Assembly: GCA_947175055.1 (NCBI GenBank)
Contig: CAMWLJ010000008.1
Location: forward strand, 1-58,318
DNA from: an uncultured Lachnospiraceae bacterium
Lineage (GTDB): Bacteria; Bacillota; Clostridia; Lachnospirales; Lachnospiraceae
DNA length: 58,318 bases
Direction: 5' to 3'
A program made the translations under genes and the position numbers. This document shows positions 28,190 to 36,459 of the stretch, piece after piece. Position 1 is the first letter of the stretch, and every line of letters starts with the position of its first letter. Below the pieces are notes generated by a model. That model was given only the letters and a program-made list of their open reading frames with translations, did not search any database and was not told the origin of the DNA.

Positions 28190-28993
28190 ATGGTTGAAGA
28201 TATGGCAGTACTGGCGCTTAAAGTATTAGACAAGAATGGCAAGACCCGCTGTGTAAGTTCGGGAGAGAATCAGGTAAGCCTGGTATGCACGGCGGAATAT
28301 CAGGAAGGAGACAGGGTGGTACTTGAGACTTCCGAGAAAAATATCCATGTATGGCTGCAGGTGGATGACGCATTGGGCAGCGCATTATGCTATGTGACGG
28401 ACAATGTTTCTTACGACATCCCTTTTGGTGAAAAGAGGATCTGTTATTCCCCGAAGGTTTTTTCGGGAAGCAGGCATTATCTGTGTGCGAGATGCGCCCG
28501 GGAAGACGAAATTCACGCTTACAGGAATCTGGCGCTGAATGTGTGTGACCAGCATGGAGAGACCCATTGTTATCCGCATGCTTTTGCCAATGTGGAAACG
28601 AGAGGGGAGTCAGTCTTTGCGGCCCGCAACGCAATAGATGGAGTATGCGAGAACCGTTCTCACGGGGAGTGGCCTTATGAGTCCTGGGGAATCAACATGC
28701 AGGATGATGCCGAGATGACAGTGGATTTCGGACGAGAGGTGGAGATCGATAAGATCGTGCTTTACACCAGATCGGATTTTCCGCATGATAATTGGTGGCA
28801 GCAGGTGACTCTCACGTTTTCCGACAGAACTTCAGTGGAATGGAAACTGGAGAAGAGCCGCCTTCCGCATACGCTGGCTTTCAAAGCAAAAAAAGTAAAA
28901 TGGGTGAAACTGGAGAAGCTGATCAAAGCGGACAATCCGTCTCCATTTCCGGCGCTGAGCCAGATAGAGGTGTATGGAAGAGATGTGCGCTGA
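28190..28993 (+). CDS. Discoidin (F5/8 type C)-like carbohydrate-binding protein
   Basis: A 267-residue protein without signal peptide. The C-terminal half (about 120-265) resembles an F5/8 type C jelly roll: FAARNAIDGVCENRSHGEWP, then WGINMQDDAEMTVDFGREVEIDKIVLYTR is the usual Trp-and-DFG strand order. The N-terminal 110 residues are an unrecognised beta-rich region with several Cys. No lyase or hydrolase catalytic motif is seen. Its place after kduI, kduD and the lyase suggests a helper in uronan-oligosaccharide handling. AAAGGAG lies 1 nt before the ATG at 28190 and 13 nt before one at 28202; neither spacing is ideal. Confidence 0.75.
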   Translation: MVEDMAVLALKVLDKNGKTRCVSSGENQVSLVCTAEYQEGDRVVLETSEKNIHVWLQVDDALGSALCYVTDNVSYDIPFGEKRICYSPKVFSGSRHYLCARCAREDEIHAYRNLALNVCDQHGETHCYPHAFANVETRGESVFAARNAIDGVCENRSHGEWPYESWGINMQDDAEMTVDFGREVEIDKIVLYTRSDFPHDNWWQQVTLTFSDRTSVEWKLEKSRLPHTLAFKAKKVKWVKLEKLIKADNPSPFPALSQIEVYGRDVR

Positions 28994-29038
28994 CCGCAGT
29001 CTGACGTCCGTGACCGGCGGCGATCAGAGGATGGTGCG

Positions 29039-29662
29039 TCAGCTGTCTGCAGCCGGCAGTGTCAGATAATTGAGTGCACCCTCCGGCACACCCGTCCCGC
29101 GTTCCAAAAGTGCTACCAGTCCGCGGATCGTGTCTTCTGAATCTTCGGCGGTGGCGGAGAGGAAAGTATTGTTCAGTTTGACGGCCAGTACGATCAGTAC
29201 GATCTCGGCGAGAGCAGCCGGGTATTCGAAATGGATCTCACCGGCAGCAATGCCCTGCCTGATGATCTCTGTCAGGCTGGGTTTCAGCTCCGCGATCAGG
29301 TGATTCATATATTTCTGATGCAGAAAGGCACTCTCCTGCGCGTTAGCGGTGACGGTGTTATCCTGACTCAAAAAGGCATCCGAAGAGTTGCGGCACGCCT
29401 GCAGGATCATGGCCATGCGCGTGAACGGAGAGATTTCCGTCTGGCCTGCAAGGCTCTTTGCTGTTTTCAGAGGTTTCTCATAATTTCTTTCGATCAGGGC
29501 ATCAAGTATCGCTTCTTTAGAAGGAAAGTAGTAGTAGATGCTCCCTTTGCCGATTCCGGCCTTTTTCGCAATATCACTGACGGAAATATTCTGTAGAGTC
29601 TGATCCTCCAGCAGTTGATGGAGTGCGTCTAAAATTCTGTCATATTTCTTCAAGTCCGGCAT
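29039..29662 (-). CDS. TetR family transcriptional regulator
   Basis: A 207-residue repressor with the N-terminal helix-turn-helix ISVSDIAKKAGIGKGSIYYY FPSKEAIL and an all-helical ligand domain. The start is the ATG at 29662 with CGGAGG upstream. It is divergent from the SCP2/hydrolase/condensation cluster; the 317-bp gap holds two copies of GACCGATGGTC, symmetric sites of the size TetR dimers use. It most likely represses the cluster and is released by a lipid-like ligand; the ligand is a guess. Confidence 0.9.
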   Translation of the reverse strand: MPDLKKYDRILDALHQLLEDQTLQNISVSDIAKKAGIGKGSIYYYFPSKEAILDALIERNYEKPLKTAKSLAGQTEISPFTRMAMILQACRNSSDAFLSQDNTVTANAQESAFLHQKYMNHLIAELKPSLTEIIRQGIAAGEIHFEYPAALAEIVLIVLAVKLNNTFLSATAEDSEDTIRGLVALLERGTGVPEGALNYLTLPAADS

Positions 29663-29979
29663 GGGAAACCTCCGTGTCAAATGCATGATCGATAAATATT
29701 ATAAGCAATCATATCACAAACTGTATTGACGGACAATTATAAATATTGCCATAAAAAGAGAAAAATTTTCTCTATTAATTAGCTGAAAATGTAGTTGACC
29801 GATGGTCGAAATATGTGTTACTGTTTTTGTATACAAATTCGACCGATGGTCGAAATGTAGGAAATGCGATAGTTCGTGCATCATGTCGGGCATAGCATCG
29901 CATTATAGACATGCAGGAAAAGAAGACAGGATAAAAACTACGAACAGGAAACCTGAGGGGAGAAGAAGGAGGAGTCAAT
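29663..29979. promoter_or_regulatory. Divergent control region with twin TetR-type operators
   Basis: 317 bp between tetR and the SCP2 gene. GACCGATGGTC occurs at 29797-29807 and 29841-29851, each followed by GAAAT; the second is flanked to give CGACC-GAT-GGTCG. The repeats are 44 bp apart, close to four helical turns. TTGACC (29795-29800) inside the first copy could be a -35 element. No clear -10 was fixed. The rest is AT-rich. Confidence 0.7.
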
Positions 29980-30423
29980 ATGACGTATGCAGATCTGTTT
30001 TACGAGATCAAAGGTAAATTTATGGGAGCCGATGTGAGCGATATTCACGAACATCTGGCATTCCAGTTCAACATCGAGGATGAGGAGGCAGGCGGCGCCT
30101 TTTATGTGGAAGTGAAAGAAGGCGTGCTGTATGTGGAGCCCTATGAGTATTATGACAGAGATGCCATGTTCATCTGCGCACCTGATGTGCTTTTGGGCAT
30201 TGCTGACGGAACGATCGATCCGGTAGCTGCATTCACAGAGCAGAAGCTGCGGGTGGAAGGTAATATCGAGAAGGCGCTGCGGCTTAAGGAGATCATCGAG
30301 ATGAAGAAGAAAGCTGCGGAGGAAAGGAGCATCGCGAAGAAAGCGGCAGACAAAGTGGTGGACACGGTTGTAAAGACGGTGGCCAAAAAAGTAGTAGAGA
30401 AAGAAAACAAGAAGAGTAAGTAG
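29980..30423 (+). CDS. SCP2 sterol-binding domain protein
   Basis: A 147-residue protein with an SCP2-like fold in residues 1-105 (FQFNIEDEEAGGAFYVEVKEG, then FICAPDVLLGIADGTIDPVAAFTEQKLRVEGNIEKALRL, the typical C-terminal block of the domain). SCP2 proteins hold fatty acyl or sterol-like lipids in a hydrophobic tunnel. The last 40 residues are a Lys-rich amphipathic helix with Val/Thr periodicity (AADKVVDTVVKTVAKKVVEK) that could bind membranes. First gene behind the twin operators; GGAGGAG lies upstream. Confidence 0.85.
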   Translation: MTYADLFYEIKGKFMGADVSDIHEHLAFQFNIEDEEAGGAFYVEVKEGVLYVEPYEYYDRDAMFICAPDVLLGIADGTIDPVAAFTEQKLRVEGNIEKALRLKEIIEMKKKAAEERSIAKKAADKVVDTVVKTVAKKVVEKENKKSK

Positions 30424-30520
30424 TAGACAGAACAAGAAGCAATAATTTATAGAAGCAATAGATATTAACAGGAATACTAAAGACAGGAATAATAAAAATA
30501 AGAAAGAAGATGATAAGACG

Positions 30521-31576
30521 ATGGGAGCATTGAAGAACATCGTTGCGGCAGCAGGGATCCTGGCCGCGGCAGGGGTAGGCGAGACGGTATATTTCTACAA
30601 TAGGACCATGAAGCGGGGGAACGCGAAGACGGAGAGGACGACGAAGATGTCCGGCACGGACTGGCAGCAGTACTTTCCGCTGATGGAGGAGAGAAAAGGG
30701 TTTGTGATGGCCCAGCCGCACAGTGATGTGTATGTGACATCGTTTGATGGGTTAAGGCTTCACGCTACTTATTTTCCGGCGCTTGCTGAGGAACAGAACG
30801 TAAAGGCAGAAGAAAGTGCGCTGCAGGCAGAGCGGGAATCACAAGAAGACGCACATCACAGTGCTATGGTATCGGATAAGCGGGAAACCGGGAAGCCGGC
30901 AAGGGTCAAGAAGGCCGTAATCTGTTTCCACGGTTACACGGGTGAAGGACTCAGCAATCATATGGCCATTGCCGATTATTTCCTGAAACACGGGTACGCC
31001 ATGTTGCTGCCGGATGCGAGAGCCCATGGGGAGAGCGAAGGTGAGTACATCGGCTTTGGCTGCCTGGACAGGAAGGATGCATTGGAATGGATCGACTGGC
31101 TGATCCGTGAGTGCGGTGAAGACGTGGAGATCATGCTTTTCGGCACGTCTATGGGCGGTGCGACAGTGTTGATGACCAGTGGCTTAGAGCTGCCGGTCAA
31201 TGTGAAGGGTATTGTTTCCGACTGTGGCTTCACTTCTCCCAAGGAAGTGTTCACCCATGTGCTGAACAATATGTACCATCTGCCTGCGTTCCCGGCTATT
31301 CAGGGAGCAGATCTGATCAACAGGAAGCTTGCAGGTTACGGCATGGATGAATGTAACGCCAAATATGAAGTGCAAAAGGCCCAGGTGCCGATCCTTTTTA
31401 TACACGGTTCGGCGGACACTTTCGTACCTTGCAGTATGTGTGATGAGATCTACGAGAACTGCCGCTCACCAAAGCGCAGGCTGATCGTGGAAGGGGCGGC
31501 TCATGCGGAGAGCTATTATAAAGATATGGCAGCTTATGAGAAAGCGCTGGATGAGTTCGCGGAAGAGATCTTTTGA
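30521..31576 (+). CDS. Alpha/beta hydrolase, membrane-anchored
   Basis: A 351-residue hydrolase with an N-terminal hydrophobic anchor (about 5-25), a polar stalk rich in Glu/Lys/Gln (88-130), and an alpha/beta-hydrolase fold: oxyanion strand CFHGYTGEG, nucleophile elbow GTSMGG with Ser210, acid in HGSADTFVP, and His in GAAHAESY. Proteins of this layout are esterases or peptidases of small acyl substrates. It sits in the TetR-controlled lipid-type cluster. The DNA from codon 193 onward is repeated downstream in a tandem duplication. Confidence 0.9.
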   Translation: MGALKNIVAAAGILAAAGVGETVYFYNRTMKRGNAKTERTTKMSGTDWQQYFPLMEERKGFVMAQPHSDVYVTSFDGLRLHATYFPALAEEQNVKAEESALQAERESQEDAHHSAMVSDKRETGKPARVKKAVICFHGYTGEGLSNHMAIADYFLKHGYAMLLPDARAHGESEGEYIGFGCLDRKDALEWIDWLIRECGEDVEIMLFGTSMGGATVLMTSGLELPVNVKGIVSDCGFTSPKEVFTHVLNNMYHLPAFPAIQGADLINRKLAGYGMDECNAKYEVQKAQVPILFIHGSADTFVPCSMCDEIYENCRSPKRRLIVEGAAHAESYYKDMAAYEKALDEFAEEIF

Positions 31577-31631
31577 GGAAACGTGGCGGAGAATGACTGC
31601 GGAAAATCAAATTTGAGAGGAATAGACTAAA

Positions 31632-31916
31632 ATGAAAACTAGAAAAGGTTATAAGACATACCCGTTGACAGTGGCGCAGAAATTCCATAACTATTATGCG
31701 CAGTACTGTCCGGGCAAGGAGGTTCTGAACGTAGGTACGAGCCTGACGATCGAATTCGAGTTAAATATTGATGAACTTCGGAAAGCCATTTATAAGGCGT
31801 ACGAGCGGTGCGAGTCCATGCGGGCACGCCTTGCCTATGATAAGAAGGAACAAGAATGGTATCAGTATATCGTGGAAAAGGAGGAGCGTGAGATCGAGTT
31901 CGTGGCTGATCCGTGA
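31632..31916 (+). pseudogene. Truncated copy of condensation-protein gene
   Basis: The first 91 codons match the intact gene at 32438 exactly; the frame then runs across the duplication junction, adds ADP and stops. The HxxxD active-site region (residue 141) is missing, so no transferase activity is expected. It keeps the same ribosome binding site as the intact gene and may be translated into a 94-residue fragment. Confidence 0.85.
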
Positions 31917-32382
31917 GTGCGGTGAAGACGTGGAGATCATGCTTTTCGGCACGTCTATGGGCGGTGCGACAGTGTTGATGACCAGTGGCTTAGAGCTGCC
32001 GGTCAATGTGAAGGGTATTGTTTCCGACTGTGGCTTCACTTCTCCCAAGGAAGTGTTCACCCATGTGCTGAACAATATGTACCATCTGCCTGCGTTCCCG
32101 GCTATTCAGGGAGCAGATCTGATCAACAGGAAGCTTGCAGGTTACGGCATGGATGAATGTAACGCCAAATATGAAGTGCAAAAGGCCCAGGTGCCGATCC
32201 TTTTTATACACGGTTCGGCGGACACTTTCGTACCTTGCAGTATGTGTGATGAGATCTACGAGAACTGCCGCTCACCAAAGCGCAGGCTGATCGTGGAAGG
32301 GGCGGCTCATGCGGAGAGCTATTATAAAGATATGGCAGCTTATGAGAAAGCGCTGGATGAGTTCGCGGAAGAGATCTTTTGA
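31904..32382 (+). pseudogene. 5'-truncated copy of alpha/beta hydrolase gene
   Basis: Repeats the hydrolase from LIRECGEDVEIMLFGTSMGG to the C-terminus. It lacks the anchor, oxyanion strand and half of the core sheet, so it cannot fold as the parent does. An open frame that starts at 31768 reads the condensation gene out of frame and then enters this segment in frame, but has no convincing ribosome site. Confidence 0.85.
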
Positions 32383-32437
32383 GGAAACGTGGCGGAGAAT
32401 GACTGCGGAAAATCAAATTTGAGAGGAATAGACTAAA

Positions 32438-33841
32438 ATGAAAACTAGAAAAGGTTATAAGACATACCCGTTGACAGTGGCGCAGAAATTCCATAACTAT
32501 TATGCGCAGTACTGTCCGGGCAAGGAGGTTCTGAACGTAGGTACGAGCCTGACGATCGAATTCGAGTTAAATATTGATGAACTTCGGAAAGCCATTTATA
32601 AGGCGTACGAGCGGTGCGAGTCCATGCGGGCACGCCTTGCCTATGATAAGAAGGAACAAGAATGGTATCAGTATATCGTGGAAAAGGAGGAGCGTGAGAT
32701 CGAGTTCGTGGACTTTACGGGTAAGACCATGGAGGAAGCGGAGGCCGAGATGACGGCCTGGACGCGGATACCTTTTGATAAGGAAGACGAGCCGATGAAC
32801 AGGGTTGTGCTCATTAAGACGCCGGACGGCTTTGAGGGCATGTACCTTGTGGGCGACCATAGATTTCTGGACGCGCAGTCGCTGATCGGTTTCATGAAGG
32901 ATGTGATCGAGTTGTACTGTAACGCGAATTTCGAGAACATTCCTTATCCGGCCGATATGCGCTCTTATATCGAGCAGGTGGAAAAGGATCTGGCTTATGA
33001 GAACGACAGTAAGGCACAGGCCAGAGACCGGGCTTACTTCCGGAAGCTGATCGAGGAGTCGGAGCCGATCTACAATGGTATCGAAGGGCCGGGTAAACTG
33101 GAGGCGGCAAGAGCGGCTACAGGCAATCCTAATCTGCGTGCGGCGCCTACCGGATCGGACAGTTTTGCGGCAGCCATCGATATTTTCCATCTGGAAGAGG
33201 AGCCTACGAGAAGGCTGATGACCTTCTGCGAGCAGCAGCATATTTCGCTGCAGTGTCTGTTGGTGATGGGAATACGTACCTATCTGCAGAAGATCAACCA
33301 ATGTGACGATGTGTCTATGCAGATCGCCTACGCGCGCCGGGCTACCTTACAGGAGAAAAAGTCGGGCGGTACCAGGATACACTGCTTCCCTTTCCGGACG
33401 GTCATTTCGGAGGAAAAGACCTTCTTGCAGGGAATCCGCGAGATCAGGGACAGGCAGAATGAAGTGTTCCGGTATGTAAACTTCAATCCGGCGGAATATC
33501 TTGGGTATCGGAGTCAGCTCTATGCGCCGCCGCGCGGCATGGGGTATGAGACGGTGTCACTTACCTATCAGCCGGCGACTCTGCGGGAAAAAGGACTGAC
33601 CGATTTGGGCGGTATCCAGTATAAGACGAAGCGGTACTGTAACGGGTACTATTCGGATGGACTCTATCTTACGGTGATGCACCGGTCGGAGGATAACGGG
33701 CTGGATTTCAGCTTCGAGCACCAGACGAAGGCGTACAGCAGAGAACAGCTGGAGTATTTCTATTATTATATCTGTAAGATCATGTTTAAGGGAATTGAGA
33801 ATCCGGATCTGAAGATTGGAGAGATTATCAGACTTGTGTAG
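32438..33841 (+). CDS. Stand-alone condensation-domain acyltransferase
   Basis: A 467-residue protein with the length and two-lobed order of a single nonribosomal-peptide-type condensation domain, related in plan to PapA/WS-type acyltransferases. The active-site HHxxxDG motif reads DHRFLDA, keeping the catalytic second His (His141) and Asp145 while the first His and the Gly are changed. It should transfer an acyl group from the downstream carrier protein to an amine or alcohol acceptor. It is followed after 37 bp by the carrier gene and then an AMP-ligase. No signal peptide; cytoplasmic. Product unknown. Confidence 0.85.
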   Translation: MKTRKGYKTYPLTVAQKFHNYYAQYCPGKEVLNVGTSLTIEFELNIDELRKAIYKAYERCESMRARLAYDKKEQEWYQYIVEKEEREIEFVDFTGKTMEEAEAEMTAWTRIPFDKEDEPMNRVVLIKTPDGFEGMYLVGDHRFLDAQSLIGFMKDVIELYCNANFENIPYPADMRSYIEQVEKDLAYENDSKAQARDRAYFRKLIEESEPIYNGIEGPGKLEAARAATGNPNLRAAPTGSDSFAAAIDIFHLEEEPTRRLMTFCEQQHISLQCLLVMGIRTYLQKINQCDDVSMQIAYARRATLQEKKSGGTRIHCFPFRTVISEEKTFLQGIREIRDRQNEVFRYVNFNPAEYLGYRSQLYAPPRGMGYETVSLTYQPATLREKGLTDLGGIQYKTKRYCNGYYSDGLYLTVMHRSEDNGLDFSFEHQTKAYSREQLEYFYYYICKIMFKGIENPDLKIGEIIRLV

Positions 33842-33878
33842 TTGGGGTTTTATATAGATCATTGACAGGAAAGGATGA

Positions 33879-34109
33879 ATGAAAATGTTAGAGCAGTTGA
33901 AGGATATCATTGTAAATTATGTGGAAGTGAAGAAGGAAGATATTAAGCCGGAATCTCGGTTTATCGAGGAGTTGGGATTTACCTCGTTTGACTTTATGAG
34001 TATGCTGGGTGAGATCGAGGATGTGATGGATGTTGAGATCGATCAGGAAGAAGTGGTCGATATCCGTACCGTGCAGGAAGCGGTGGATTATCTGGAGAAG
34101 CTGGTATAG
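33879..34109 (+). CDS. Acyl/peptidyl carrier protein
   Basis: A 76-residue carrier. Ser36 in ELGFTSFDFM matches the phosphopantetheine attachment site (usual LGxDS, here GFTS). The four-helix acidic composition and the VVDIRTVQEAVDYLEKL final helix are typical. AGGAAAGG lies 4 nt before the ATG at 33879; an alternative start at 33885 is equally possible. It probably carries the acyl group activated by the ligase and delivers it to the condensation protein. No phosphopantetheinyl transferase gene is in the window. Confidence 0.9.
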   Translation: MKMLEQLKDIIVNYVEVKKEDIKPESRFIEELGFTSFDFMSMLGEIEDVMDVEIDQEEVVDIRTVQEAVDYLEKLV

Positions 34110-34205
34110 CCGGCGTACATCTTTTTTTAGGATTATGCAAAGAGATTGCTGATCGTAGTGTGATTTGTGTTTTGGTGGCGTGCGGGGCACGTGAAGGGAG
34201 AAGCT

Positions 34206-35744
34206 ATGAACGAATTGCGCAGTACTATTTATGAGCTGCTTGTAAAGGCACAGGAGGCTTACGGTTCACAGGATGCCATCCGGTATAAGGTGAAGGAAGC
34301 CGGAGACGGCGGTAAGAAAGAGACGAAGGTAGCGGCGAAGACGTATACGCAGCTGCGGCAGGACAGCGAGCATTTCTCGGTGGCGCTGAAGAAGTTGGGA
34401 GAGCAGGGAAAGCATATAGCTCTGGTGGGAGCCACGTCCTATTCCTGGATCGCGGGTTATTACGGGATCGTAAATGGTGGCAGCGTGGCAGTGCCGCTGG
34501 ATGCAAATCTTCCGGCGGAGGATCTTTGTGAGCTGCTTGACAGGGCGGATGTGACCACTTTCCTCTATGATGCGTCGAAGGAAAATGTGGCGCTTATGGC
34601 GGTAGAGAAGTGTCCGAAATTAGTCAATATCATTGCCATGGAAGAAGGCACGGCAGTTCCGAATGCCCTTTTCATGTGGGATCTGATCAAAGAGGCTACA
34701 GAGCGGGATGACTTTCAGCCAAAGCCTGAGGATCTGGCGACCATCATGTTTACTTCGGGTACTACAGGTAAGAGCAAAGGCGTTATGCTCACCCACAGGA
34801 ATCTGGCGGAGAATGCCACGGCCCTTGATATGGGCTATGAGCCGGGGATGGTGGTGATGAGTGTGCTGCCGATCCATCATGCATACTGTCTGAGTATGGA
34901 TATCCTGAAGGGGACTTCCATCGGTGCGATCATCTGTATCAATGACTCTTTGCTGCGGGTGGCCAAGAATATCAAGCTTTTTGAACCCAATATGATCTTA
35001 ATGGTACCGCTTATGGTGGAGACATTGGCCAAAAAACTGGAAGAGGCGTCCCTGATTCCGGCGCCGCTTGTGAAGATCAAGGTATTCGGCAGGCAATTCC
35101 ACACGATATGCAGCGGTGGTGCGTATCTGAATCCGGCCTACATCGATCTGTTTAAAAAGTACGGAATCAAGATCCTGCAGGGCTATGGCATGACGGAGTG
35201 TGCGCCGGTCATCAGCACCAACTGTGACAATGCGTTTAAGGCGGGATCCATCGGTCAATGTATGCCCAACTGCGAGGTAAAGATCGTAGACGAGGAGATC
35301 TGGGTGAAAGGCACCAGCGTGATGCAGGGCTATTACCAGATGCCGGAGGAGACGGCACAGACTCTGGAGGATGGCTGGTTGAAGACGGGTGACCTGGGTT
35401 ACATAGACGAGGACGGTTTCCTCTTCCTGACCGGGCGTAAGAAGAATCTGATCATCACGCCTAACGGTGAGAACGTATCTCCGGAAGAGATCGAGAACAA
35501 GATTGGTGCCAACCGGTTGGTACAGGAGGTGTTGGTGCGCGACAGTGAAGGCGTGATCGAGGCGGAGATCTTCCCGGACTATGAATACGCAGCCAAGAAG
35601 AAGATTAAGGATCTGCAGGCTCAGCTGCAGTCCATCATCGATGAATACAATAAGACGGCGCCGCTTTACAAGAGGATCTTCAAGTTAAAGATGCGCGACG
35701 TGGAATTTGAAAAGAATACGACGAAGAAGATCAAGAGATTTTGA
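34206..35744 (+). CDS. AMP-dependent acyl ligase (fatty acyl-AMP/CoA ligase type)
   Basis: Adenylates a carboxylic acid and loads it on CoA or, here more likely, the neighbouring carrier protein. The 512-residue ANL enzyme has P-loop TSGTTGKSKG (183-192), A5 motif GYGMTEC (326-332), A7 WLKTGDLG (391-398), A8 GRKKNLIITPNGENVSPEEIE and the C-terminal catalytic Lys region NTTKKIKR. The long A8 loop resembles long-chain acyl ligases more than amino-acid adenylation domains. The start is the ATG at 34206 with GAAGGGAGAAG upstream. Last gene of the cluster, followed by a strong terminator. Confidence 0.9.
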   Translation: MNELRSTIYELLVKAQEAYGSQDAIRYKVKEAGDGGKKETKVAAKTYTQLRQDSEHFSVALKKLGEQGKHIALVGATSYSWIAGYYGIVNGGSVAVPLDANLPAEDLCELLDRADVTTFLYDASKENVALMAVEKCPKLVNIIAMEEGTAVPNALFMWDLIKEATERDDFQPKPEDLATIMFTSGTTGKSKGVMLTHRNLAENATALDMGYEPGMVVMSVLPIHHAYCLSMDILKGTSIGAIICINDSLLRVAKNIKLFEPNMILMVPLMVETLAKKLEEASLIPAPLVKIKVFGRQFHTICSGGAYLNPAYIDLFKKYGIKILQGYGMTECAPVISTNCDNAFKAGSIGQCMPNCEVKIVDEEIWVKGTSVMQGYYQMPEETAQTLEDGWLKTGDLGYIDEDGFLFLTGRKKNLIITPNGENVSPEEIENKIGANRLVQEVLVRDSEGVIEAEIFPDYEYAAKKKIKDLQAQLQSIIDEYNKTAPLYKRIFKLKMRDVEFEKNTTKKIKRF

Positions 35745-35758
35745 TTTCGGAAAAACAT

Positions 35759-35797
35759 AAAAGATGAGAGAGCGCTTATCACGCTCTCTCATCTTTT
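35759..35797 (+). terminator. Intrinsic terminator of the acyl-ligase cluster
   Basis: A near-perfect long stem (AAAAGATGAGAGAGCG with CGCTCTCTCATCTTTT) around a 7-nt loop, ending in TTTT. It separates the lipid-type cluster from the unknown gene pair downstream. Confidence 0.9.
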
Positions 35798-35907
35798 GTA
35801 CTGTTATAATACCACAAAAATGCAGAAAATTCAAGACTGGTAAGTCGATGGGAGAGGTGCTATAGTGAGAGTCCGGCTTTAAAGTTTGTAATGTAGGAGG
35901 GATGCTC

Positions 35908-36438
35908 ATGAACAGGGATTGGATGGTTTTACTGCAGGAGAACCAGGTGGGTAAGGTGATCGAAACGAATCAGACTACGGCCCGGTACGGGCTTACGCTG
36001 ACCGAAGAGGAGGCGAAGTTGATCCTGCGGGAGCGGAAAGATACCTTGCGGGAACAGAGGAGGGTAGAGTTTGGGGATTCCGTGACGCCCAAGATCATTT
36101 ATGAATTCTGCGACTCGGATTTTATCGACCAGAGTAACTATGTGGAGACGATCGCCCGACTGCAGGAGATCTTCTATCTGTATAAGAATGAGATGCTGGA
36201 TGAGATATCCGATGATGAACTGCTGCATCTGATGAAGGAGCAGTTTGAGGAGATCTGCTTTGGCGACCTGGACTATCTGGAGGGCACATGTCTGAATAAT
36301 TTTGCGCAGGCTGTCCGGGCAGGCTACCAGGGATATAAGGCTTCGGCAGGCCGCGGGGAGGCTTACACTTTTGACGAAGTGAAGAGATGGGATTATGATC
36401 TGTATCTGGAGACGCTGAGGGAGCTTTGCTGGAGATAA
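35908..36438 (+). CDS. Uncharacterised protein, possibly DUF6323
   Basis: A 176-residue soluble acidic protein. I do not recognise a functional family with confidence; it resembles small Lachnospiraceae proteins annotated as DUF6323. It has no signal peptide or membrane segment and is mostly helical, rich in Glu/Leu/Tyr. TTRYGLTLTEEEAKLILRER in the N-terminal part and the Cys/Asp/Tyr pattern CFGDLDYLEGTC near residue 120 stand out. The start is the ATG at 35908 with GGAGG 7 nt upstream. It is 21 bp before the next unknown gene, so the two are probably cotranscribed and act together. Confidence 0.65.
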   Translation: MNRDWMVLLQENQVGKVIETNQTTARYGLTLTEEEAKLILRERKDTLREQRRVEFGDSVTPKIIYEFCDSDFIDQSNYVETIARLQEIFYLYKNEMLDEISDDELLHLMKEQFEEICFGDLDYLEGTCLNNFAQAVRAGYQGYKASAGRGEAYTFDEVKRWDYDLYLETLRELCWR

Positions 36439-36459
36439 GGTGAGAGAGGGAGGCGTGGT

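Larger units (their letters stand above)
31098..32709 (+). repeat. 806-bp exact tandem duplication
   Basis: Unit 1 (about 31098-31903) and unit 2 (about 31904-32709) have a period of exactly 806 bp. Every translated stretch compared is identical between units. Each unit holds the 3' part of the hydrolase gene, the intergenic gap, and the first 91 codons of the condensation-protein gene. The junction shares only TGG between the two parent sequences (GACTGGCTGATC and TTCGTGGACTTT), so the event looks like short-homology recombination. Identity implies it is very recent, or an assembly artefact. Confidence 0.9.

Noticed and set aside
31768..32382. 204-codon open frame that ends as the hydrolase C-terminus
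   Set aside because: Its first 45 codons are an out-of-frame reading of the condensation gene created by the duplication junction; no Shine-Dalgarno is present. Reported as a truncated copy instead.
32438..33841. Full NRPS module
   Set aside because: Condensation, carrier and ligase are separate genes, the ligase resembles acyl and not amino-acid activating enzymes, and no thioesterase or multi-domain protein is present.
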